Origin: Larix kaempferi
Lineage: Eukaryota; Streptophyta; Pinopsida; Pinales; Pinaceae
Length of the DNA: 64,000 nucleotides
Reading direction: 5' to 3'
Assembly: GCA_027924585.1 (NCBI GenBank)
Contig: BSBM01000636.1
Span: forward strand, 6,836,001 to 6,900,000
Below are positions 55,082-64,000 of the stretch, one piece after another (position 1 is the stretch's first letter; the number at the start of each line of letters is the position of its first letter). The translations under genes were made by a program, and so were the position numbers. The notes beneath the pieces are model-generated. The model had not been told where the DNA came from. It did no database searches and saw only the letters and a program-made list of their open reading frames with translations.

Positions 55082-58000
55082 TGTTATCACATATATAGTA
55101 GCCGGGCTACCATACATTATTTTTCTCATTCCAGTACACCATTCAGCCAGTTCCCTTGCATTTGAGAGGCCGAGATGAGCATCTTTATTGGATCACTATC
55201 AGATTGTGGACAGCAGTTGCATTCCCCATGCCATGACGGAGTTTCAGAACACTCAGAGAGATGACCGATGTAGCCATTATATCATTGGTACAGAGCAGAC
55301 AGTAGTGCCCAGAGTTACAGCAGCAGTCTCAGAGGACAGATGATGGTACAGGTTGATGACCTTTCAGGTATATGACTCAGCAGGTATATCATGGTGTTAT
55401 GGTTAGATTGCTTTTATACTTATTCTTATAGCATGTCTTAAGCACTTAGTGTCATGATCTGCCGATCATATAGATATATGGACCTGGTTGATCTATTATA
55501 TATATTATACTGTCCCTACTCAGACTTAGAAGTTCACTATTCATACTCATTGGTACATACCCTCCTTAGGGAGAATAGAGGTGATCATTACACCATACTT
55601 TGGCTTGCTAGTGTTGGCTCCATCATTTCATTGTCTTCATCCATCCATGGCCTACCTTTTAGATTATCACCCTGACTTACTACTTGACTAGTGGCATGGA
55701 GGACTTTTCCCCACTGTAGCCTCTGTATTGGATGAGCTTCCCTGTTTATTGTGTCTCGGCTCTGAGTTGGTGACAAAACTTACCTATGGTGAGTTGGAGT
55801 TCCTTGTGAATTCCCCCTAGTCACTAAAGTTGTGTTGGCTAAACCTGAAACTTTTAGTGCTGCCATCAATACAAAATATGGAAAATGAAATGCTATATCT
55901 TGTATGAAAAGCCCATTCATGCAATGTGTTTCTAAACACACATGAATGAGAGGCATGCCAAATGAACATGGCAATGAAAATAAAATGTTGTATCTTTTGG
56001 AAAATAAATACCTAGGTAAACAAGCTGTCCATGACACACCTAGAAGTGCTCAGGTAAACAAGTGCCTTAAAAACACACCTGCAGCAGAAAGCCTAAAGAA
56101 AAATGTAAATCTATGCAATGTGTTTGTAAACACACATAGATCAAGGCTATGGAAACTTCAGGCCCAAAAAGCAATGGAACTTAAATGCTATATCTAAACA
56201 ATTGCTGGCCTTATTTGTATTATGGATTGTGCGCATCTGTGAAGGTGAATAAACCCTCTTTAAAACAACTCATCCATTTGTGAGACACCGCCATTCCCTG
56301 TGTTATTGCTCATTCAGTATATACTATGGTGTATTCCCTTTCCCTTGCCAAAGTGTCACAAAGTCAAGACAGTTAAGTCATCCCTTAGCCTAGCCAGTTA
56401 ATTCAAGCCTTCACCCTTCACTAGCAAATTGATCACAACTATGAAGTGAGTATGATCCTGAAAGTCTAGTCTGAGTAATAATAATAATTAACGACACTAT
56501 ATATTTGGATTTAGATCGCCAGTCATGATTACTCTGTGTTATAATTGCTATTTGAATAAATTGTAAAGCATGTATTAACCTTGATACTTTTCAGCAGCCT
56601 TGGATGATGGACTGAGTTATATTTGGTCTTGGTTGGACCTAGTTTGACAATGGAGGACTATGGGACATGAGATGTTAGACCTTATGATGATATGGATAGA
56701 TGATATATGGTCTATGTACACATACAGGATGATTCTATGCAGCAGCTACAGGGTTATGATGATGATTCTGGGGTTACAGCAGTGTTTGTATATGTACAGC
56801 GCATTATTATTGGCCCTGTTCCGGTATATTGGATATTTATTTTGATCATGCAGAGACTCATATGGTGTATGAGTACACATCTTGGATAGAATTGGACCTT
56901 CTGAGTCCAATGGGATAGTTTGTTTTCAGTTCCGGGCACTTACAGTGATGATTGAGCCTCAGTAGGCTATCCCAGTGCAGTTTTGGTCTGTTGGAGGCCC
57001 TGTCGGAGCAGAGATGACTTTTATCCGGTTGACCTAGGGCGCTGATGATGGAGGGGGTGGTCCAGCCACTTGTTATTACCATATTACCCCCCTTCCGGAC
57101 ACATTGGTGCCCTCACCTTGACAGCGCCAGCAATCCAGGAGGCTGTTTGGGGCAGTTTCACGCTTCCCGAGGCATTTCAGGATTGGTAGAAATGGCTATT
57201 GAGGAAATCGATTTGGGCTACTGAGGCAAAGTTATGGCATGGGATGATCAGTGATGATAGATCGGGACCTTCCACACCTTCTCCAGCAGTTTCAGCTTCA
57301 TCGGGGCCCGCATCCATCATTTATGGCACTTTCTGTGGATTTTTGAGGTCTTTTGAGGACCACGACTTCACTATGGAGGCACGATTTGGTACATTCACGA
57401 TTATTTGTTGGGTATTGTGCTATGGGGATTGACCAAGGAGGGATAAAATTACCCCTTGGACCCACCATAAGCCTCTTATGATATTTCATCATCATGATTT
57501 GGTGGGATTCCCCTCTTCTAGGGCGATTTTGTCCACTTATATTATATTTTATGTGTGATCCATGTATTATGTTGTTGAGCTCATCTCAACCATTGATTAG
57601 ACATTTGTATCTTGTAATCTTAGCCACTCATTCAAAAAGTGGTTAGGGTTTTGGTGCCTCTCCTTCCTATTTAAAGGAGAGAGCCTCTCATTGTAAAGGG
57701 TCTTTGGCTCTTGGATTATTGGTATAGAAAAATATTCTTGTGGAAATTCTTGTGGTCTCCTTTGCATCTGGTGTTCTTAGATGGTGATTGGAAAGTCTAT
57801 TGCAACCTAGCATTTGGAAATTTGTGGCAAGACCTATCTTTTTTTTGGAAATCATTGTTTGTCTACAGGAGGGCGACTTCAACAAGGGCGATTTTGCAAG
57901 GCTTCTTCAAATCGACTTTCTTGGCATTCGCTTGTATCAGGGGGTTATCATTAGCATCATGGTGATCTATGCTATCTTTCTGTTACTTCTTTTGTGGCAT

Positions 58001-59627
58001 TAGTCTTATCTCTTGATGCATCAAATCTGATATTGTTGACGTTTGTTGTGCAGGAGAGAGGGCGCATTGGCTTCTTGGACCAAATCGACTTGCATAGAAA
58101 CTACCTCAAAGCTTCTCAAATTGATCGGGTTTGCATAGATCATCATCATCAAGGCATCTACAAGGTTACCCAGGTAAGATCCACAGGTTTGTTTCTCTTT
58201 CCTCTATCCAATCCATTGACATAGCTCATAAATTGTTGAAACCCTAAATATCTTAAAACCCCCATTTTACATTTTCTCAGATCTACTTAGATCTAGTGGG
58301 TTGTTGGGCATAATACTGAAAACCCACCTCTATAGCATCCAAGGCATCCCGGATCTATAGTTTGGTGAGGATTGGCTTCCATTTGATCCCCTTCCCAGGC
58401 CAACTTAGCCTCTCTCAAGCAAGGCGCACTTCACTAGTTGGGCAAGTTGACCTAGATCTAGGTGATGGGTGTTTGAGATTCCACTTGATTTGACATCTAC
58501 ACATCAAATAACATACACCCAGGTTGTCACTTTTCTGAAATTTACCTTGTGGGCCCTATTCCACATTTCAAGGGATTTAAACCCCACTTTGACCACTTGG
58601 AACACTTAAACTCAGATCTACTAAGATCTAACCGGTGGATTGCCACGAAATTATAGATCCATACTCCTACCTGACCGATCTACCCGGATCTAAAGTTTGG
58701 ATGCCATCCGACTTGATTTGACCCACCTAACCCCACTTTTAGGCCTCCTTGGGCAAAGTCGCACCACCTTGGAGAAGTGAGTTGACTCACTTCCAGGAAC
58801 TGGGTACTTGAGATTTTTGGAGATCTGAAACCGGAATAATTCAAAACCTAGGTCTAGACTGTCACTTTGTCAAATCTTGCCTTGGGGATTGCATTCCTTG
58901 TTTTAAGGGATTGTGGTCCACTTGGGTCAAACCTAGATCTAGACCCATTCATCCACCAAGACCTCTATTGCCCACTTGTCTCATGTTGTAGGAGTCCTAA
59001 ACCACAAAGTCAACCCTACTTTGACTCCACTTCCCAATTCCCAAGGCACTGGTTTCTCTCCAAGTTAATTCAACTTTCCTAGATTGTTGGATTGACTTGT
59101 GGTTTGACTTTTGCATGGTGAACTATACCTTTGAAGACATCCTGAACCATGGTCAAGCTTGTCTCATGTACTAGTTAGCCCCAATACAACCCTTAATTAT
59201 CCTGCATTGGACACGGTTCCCAAGGCAGTGGATCTTTTGACATTGAACTAGTACACTAACCCTAGATCTCACTACAAACATTATAAGTCACTCTTCCATT
59301 TAACTATGAAACAAAGCTATACCTATTGAACCCCTCATTTGGCTTGTGACTTCATCCTTTGGTCTAGGATAAACCATACACCTAACTTCACTTAGAAATA
59401 CCCTGATTTGGTGTCTTGGTTTTGATCTCTCCTGTCGGGAGTAGATCGGGTCTCCCCCTTTGTTGTCTGGGCTAGATAACATAAAGCGAAGGTTGCCTCG
59501 ACTGGCGTGACAACCATACATATTGGAGGTCGAGGTGATCGTGGTTGCACCTTTTTGAGTTGCCCTTCCCTATTGCCATCCATGACTGGATCCATCCATA
59601 GGGGTAACTACAGTTTAGGTGATAACA
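55082..59627 (+). mobile_element. Solo LTR S, pure Y type
   Basis: 4546 bp, TGTTATCACATATATAG to TTTAGGTGATAACA, flanked by AGCCC and with no internal region. From about 56,000 on it is nearly identical to LTR2. It is pure Y from end to end, so it serves as the reference that reveals the mosaics LTR2 and LTR3. TATA is at 57668-57675. Confidence 0.95.
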
Positions 59628-59632
59628 AGCCC
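59628..59632. other. Target-site duplication of S, right copy
   Basis: AGCCC, same as 55077-55081. Confidence 0.95.
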
Positions 59633-62600
59633 ATTCATGCAATGTGTTTCTAAACACACATGAATGAAAGACATGCCAAATGAAAATGGCTATGAAAATA
59701 AAATGTTATATCTTGTGGAAAATAAATACCTAGGTAAACAAGCTGTCCATGACACACCTAGAAGTGCTCAGTAAAACAAGTGCCTTAAAAACACACCTGC
59801 AGCAGAAAGCCTAAAATAAATGTAAATCTATGCAATGTGTTTATAAACACACATAGATCAAGGCTATGGAAACTTCAGGCCCAAAAGCAATAGAACTTAA
59901 ATGCTATATCTAAACAATTGTTGGCCTTATTTGTATTATGGATTGTGCGCATCTGTGAAGGTAAATAAACCCTCTTTAAACAACTCATCCATTTGTGAGA
60001 CACCGCCATTCCCTGTGTTATTGCTCATTCAGTATATACTATGGTGTATTCCCTTTCCCTTGCCAAAGTGTCACAAAGTCAAGACAGTTAAGTCATCCCT
60101 TAGCCTAGCCAGTTAATTTAAGCCTTCACCCTTCACTAGCAAATTGATCACAACTATGAAATGAGTATGATCCTGAAAGTCTAATCTGAGTAATAATAAT
60201 AATTAACGACACTATATATTTGGATTTAGATTGCCAGTCATGATTACTCTGTGTTATAATTGTTATTTGAATAAGTTGTAGAGCATATATTAACCTTGAC
60301 ACTTTGCAGCAGCTATTGATGATGATCTGAGTTATATTTGGTCTTGGTTGGACCTAGTTTGACCATGGAGGACCATGGGATATGAGATGTTGGACCTTAT
60401 GATGATATGGATAGATGATATATGGTCTATGTATACATACATGATGACTCTATGCAGCAGCTACAGGGTTATGATGATGATTCTGGGGTTACAGCAGTGT
60501 TTGTATATGTACAGCGCATTATTATTGGCCTTGATCCGGTATATTGGATATTTATTTTGATCATGCAGAGATTCATATGGTGTATGAGTACACATCTTGG
60601 ATGGATTGGGACCTTCTGAGTCCAATGGGACAGTTTGTTTTCAGTTCCGGGCACTTACAGTGATGATTTAGCCTCAGTAGGCTGTCCTAGTGCAGTTTTG
60701 GTCTGTCGGAGCAGATATGATTTTTATCCGGTTGACCTAGGGCGCTGATGATGGAGGGGGTGGTCCAGCCACTTGTTTTTACCATATTACCCCCCTCCCA
60801 GACACATTGGTGCCCTCACCTTGACAGCGCCAGCACTCCAGGAGGCTGTTTGGGGCAGTTTCACGCTTCCCGAGGCATTTCAGGATTGGTAGAAATGGCT
60901 ATTGAGGAAATCGATTTGGGCTACTGAGGCAAAGTTATGGCATGGGATGATCAGTGATGATAGATCGGGACCTTCCACACCTTCTCCAACAGTTTCAGCT
61001 TCATCGGGGCCCGCATCCATCACTTATGGCACTTTCTATGGATTTTTGAGGTCTTTTGAGGACCACGACTTCACTATGGAGGCACGATTTGGTATTTTCA
61101 TGATTATTTATTGGTTATTGTGCTATGGGGATTGACCAAGGAGGGATAAAATTACCCCTTGGACCCACCATAAGCCTCTTATGATATTTTGTCATCATGA
61201 CTTGGTGGGATTCCCCTCTTATAGGGCGATTTTGTCCACTTATATTATATTTTATTAGTGATCCATGTATTTCATTGTTGAGCTCATCTCAACCATTGAT
61301 TAGACATTTGTATCTTTTAATCTTAGCCACTCATTCAAAAAGTGGTTAGGGTTTTGGTGCCTCTCCTTCCTATTTAAAGGAGAGAGCCTCTCATTGTAAA
61401 GGCACCTTTGGAGCTCTGGAATATTGAAATAGAAGATTTTTTGTGGAGCACATCTCTCTTGCATTTTGGATTCTCTTGCATATTGAATATACAGTATCTC
61501 TTCTATGTATCATTGTGGATTTTGGTGCTTTTGCTAACCTTTTGACAGGAAAGTCGAATTGGAGAGAGGAGGGCGACTTCATGAGGGTTATTGTTCGAGG
61601 GATCCACATATTCTCTCTTGGGTTGATCTTGTAACAGGGAGTATCATTATTGTATCTTCGTGACATAGTTGATGCTTTCTCTTACATCTTTCTACCATTT
61701 TCATAATCATCTTGCTTGACTTGTTTCTTTGATCTTGTCTTGTAGGAGGAGGACGATTTGGCTATCTTGGAGAAGGGCAATTTGGTTGGAGCACTTGGAT
61801 CTCACTCTTGAATATACACATAGGAGAACGCTATCAACTTGCAAGGTGGCCATAAGCAATTGAGGTAAGATCTACAAGGTATGTGCCTCTTTCATCCATT
61901 CTATCTTCATTGGTCATAAAACCCTAATTAAATCAAAACCCCAATTTTGGTATTTCTTAGATCTACTTAGATCTAGCCTTGCAATTGAAAAGATATTAAA
62001 AACCCACCTCTATAGGATCCACCCCTAGTTGGATCTATAGTTTGGTGGTGATTGGCTAAAAATTGACACACTTTTCAATGCAAAAAGCCTTCTTGAACCT
62101 AAATCGATTTTCCTAAGAGAAGCTTGTTGGGTTAGATCTAGCACATGGGTAGGTGAGATCCCACTTGATTTGACATCTAGACATTTGATAACCTATACCC
62201 ATATCTTTACTTTGGTGAAAACTACCTTGTGGACATCTCTCCATGTTTTAAGGGGTTGAAACCCCCTTTTTGACCTTCTTGGCATCTTAAAACTTAGATC
62301 TACTAAGATCTAGCCATTGGATTCACTTGAAACTTTGAAGGAACATAGATCGGGGTACTAACATCCCGGATCTACATTTTGGTGGCCATTGGACTTGATT
62401 TGGTCCACCAAAACCCATTTTTGGACCCTCCTTGAGCAAATCGCACCCCCTTGATTTTTTTAGTTGGTCCACTTCTAGGAAGTGGGTGTTTGAGTTATTC
62501 GTGGATTTGGAATGCCCATGCCTTGAAACCTAGGTCTATACTGTCCTTTTGTCAAGATCCGCCTTGGGGATTGCATTCCTTGTTTCAAGGGATTGTGGTC

Positions 62601-63326
62601 CACTTAGGGTCCTCACTTAAAAAAAAAACCTAGATCTAGTAAGATCCAACCATTAGATTTCACTCAACCCACTTGACTTGGCTTCTAGGTGTCCCGATCT
62701 ACAATTTGACACACTTTTTGACCCCATTAGCCCACTTAACAAGGCACTAGTCCATCACCAAGCAAGTCACACTCCTTGGGATTGGTGTCAAATCCTAGAT
62801 CTAGCACATGGGTATCCTTGAAATCAACTTCAACTCATAGATCTAGCCTACATATAACCTATAGTACCTACCTCACATCTAACTTCACCTTGTGGGCCTA
62901 CCTAGAATCACTTCACACTTCCCAAGAAAACTAGACCCACTTGTGTAAACACATGGTACTATACTTTTTCATCATACCCCATCATGTGGCCTAAACAATA
63001 CATAGGTTGAAACGTTAATAATCTCTTACACTTCCCTCAACCATACCTTAAACCTTAGGTCCACTTAGCCTTGCATTGGTTTCCGTAACTCATTACTTAC
63101 CTACACTTAGAAACCTTTGTTTGGGTCCAATCAACTGTGATTGGGGTATAGGGTCTCCCCCTTGGTCTAGTCACACTTTGACCTAAAGCGAAGAGTGCCT
63201 CGGTTGACGTGACTCCCACCTGCATTGGGAACTGTGGCATCTCTTGGGTCACCTCTTTAGTTGCCTGACTCCTCTACCGTCCCGGATGGGATACCACTAG
63301 GGGCAACTACAAGTTGTGTGATAACA
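59633..63326 (+). repeat. LTR3, part 2 (X type)
   Basis: It continues the interrupted LTR and is nearly identical to LTR1 from about 39164 to 42870, including the X-specific A-like R-U5. Joined to part 1 the LTR is about 4528 bp. TATA is at 61371-61378. It ends TGTGATAACA and acts as 5' LTR of X2. Confidence 0.92.
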
Positions 63327-63330
63327 TTTT

Positions 63331-63536
63331 TGGCGCCGTTACCAGGGAAGCTAGAGGCCTACCCTGGTTCGACATATATTTTTCAAACCTCTACTCCCGT
63401 TCTCTTTGCCAACATTAACATTTTTGGCGCCGTTGCCGGGGAAGGTAGAGGCCTACCCTGGTTCGACAGATATTTTTCAAACCTCTACTCCCGTTCTCTT
63501 TGCCAACATTAACATTTTTGGCGCCGTTGCCGACGA
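63331..63536 (+). repeat. Triplicated primer-binding site of X2
   Basis: PBS copies at 63331-63348 (TGGCGCCGTTACCAGGGA), 63425-63442 (perfect TGGCGCCGTTGCCGGGGA) and 63519-63536 (TGGCGCCGTTGCCGACGA), again 94 bp apart. The triplication therefore predates the split of X1 and X2. Confidence 0.92.
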
Positions 63537-63759
63537 GGTAGAGGCCTACCTTGGTTCAACATATGTTTTGTCTCACTCTCTCCCTGCACTTTAAACGACA
63601 TACATCTTGGTAGAAGAGTTTTAAAATCTACCTGGCGACTCCACATAAGCGACTCCACTGGTGATCGATCCTATCATTATCTAGAACCCATGGGGTGCAT
63701 CATTTGGTACTTAGGTTCTTGATTTAAAAATAAAAATAAATAAATAAATAAAATAATCC
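63537..63759 (+). other. 5' leader of X2
   Basis: Matches 43081-43303, including the leader motif block and the AAAT run before the start codon. Confidence 0.65.
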
Positions 63760-64000
63760 ATGGCTGCTTCTGAGACGCCTAGAACTTTCGGTCGATTAAA
63801 AGTCTTTGACTTCTCAAAAATTATTGGGTATCCTCATCATATCCCTCATCAAGCCCGTGAAAGGTTGCCTAAATTCGATGGAAGTTATGAAATCTCTGCT
63901 GAAAGACACCTTGAACTTTTTAGGGAAATTATTAAAGATTTATCCATAACCCATGAGGATGTGTGTATGAAACTATTGGCTTCGTCCTTCAAAGAAAGAG
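63760..64000 (+). CDS. X2 half-Gag protein, N-terminal part (runs off window)
   Basis: ATG at 63760 corresponds exactly to X1's 43304. The 80 codons visible are open and match X1 with two noticed substitutions (Arg to Thr at residue 6, Leu to Phe at residue 77). The Gag half-domain (RLPKFDG, EDVCMKLL) is present. Whether this copy lacks the X1 frameshift would be seen just beyond the window. Confidence 0.8.
   Translation, partial: MAASETPRTFGRLKVFDFSKIIGYPHHIPHQARERLPKFDGSYEISAERHLELFREIIKDLSITHEDVCMKLLASSFKER

Larger units (their letters stand above)
38331..64000 (+). mobile_element. Head-to-tail array: LTR1-X1-LTR2-Y-LTR3-X2
   Basis: Five units in one orientation: LTR1 38331-42870, X1 internal 42871-45477, LTR2 45478-50022, Y internal 50023-54247, LTR3 54248-63326 (carrying solo LTR S), then X2 internal to the window edge. 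X1 and X2 internals are near-identical at a constant offset of 20456. Each internal region has its own PBS and terminal block, so every LTR acts as 3' LTR for the left unit and 5' LTR for the right unit. This is a recombination product, not a simple insertion. Confidence 0.88.

Overview
This window is repeat DNA from a plant nuclear genome. It looks like a large-genome seed plant, but the species cannot be read from the sequence. No host gene, tRNA, rRNA or CRISPR array was found. Nearly all of it is nested Ty3/gypsy LTR retrotransposons of the Athila/Tat type. Four related families share unusually long LTRs (about 3.8-4.55 kb), ends of the form TGTTATCAC...GTGATAACA, 5-bp target duplications, and a primer-binding site (PBS) complementary to the 3' end of plant tRNA-Asp.

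Layout. Positions 1-29327 are one nest. LTR G (minus strand, right part 26189-29327) was hit by element E (plus strand, 5' end left of the window, 3' end 26188). E's 5' LTR was hit by F (LTR end at 2401). E's 3' LTR was hit by A (11709-26089, minus strand). A is complete and very young: its two 4441-bp LTRs show one difference that I noticed. Positions 29328-32855 and 37413-38330 are older non-element DNA. They hold a promoter-like segment with three spaced G-boxes and a decayed minus-strand reading frame. That frame is split by H, a solo LTR (32856-37407) flanked by GGCTC. From 38331 to the right edge lies a head-to-tail array: LTR1, X internal region, LTR2, Y internal region, LTR3, second X internal region. 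A further solo LTR, S (55082-59627, flanked by AGCCC), sits inside LTR3.

Coding capacity is divided among the families. A has an intact 1586-aa Pol (protease, extra RNase H, RT, degenerate RNase H, integrase) but no recognisable Gag. Y has one long open frame with a Gag domain, a protease-like domain lacking its catalytic Asp, an acidic spacer and an integrase C-terminal (GPF) module, but no RT or integrase core. X and E carry only about half of the Gag domain, fused to an acidic linker and a conserved C-terminal domain of about 245 residues that I do not recognise. All share LTR ends, the tRNA-Asp PBS, a leader motif and a 64-nt block before the 3' LTR. This suggests a trans-complementing set in which A's Pol could mobilise partners that supply or modify Gag. 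That is inference.

Recombination is visible at two levels. The X LTR has a Y-like U3 joined to an A-like R-U5 at the predicted transcription start, as expected from strong-stop strand transfer between co-packaged RNAs. In the array, LTR2 and LTR3 are reciprocal x/Y and y/X mosaics that switch in the same roughly 400-bp interval, as expected if a one-LTR circle of Y recombined into an X LTR.
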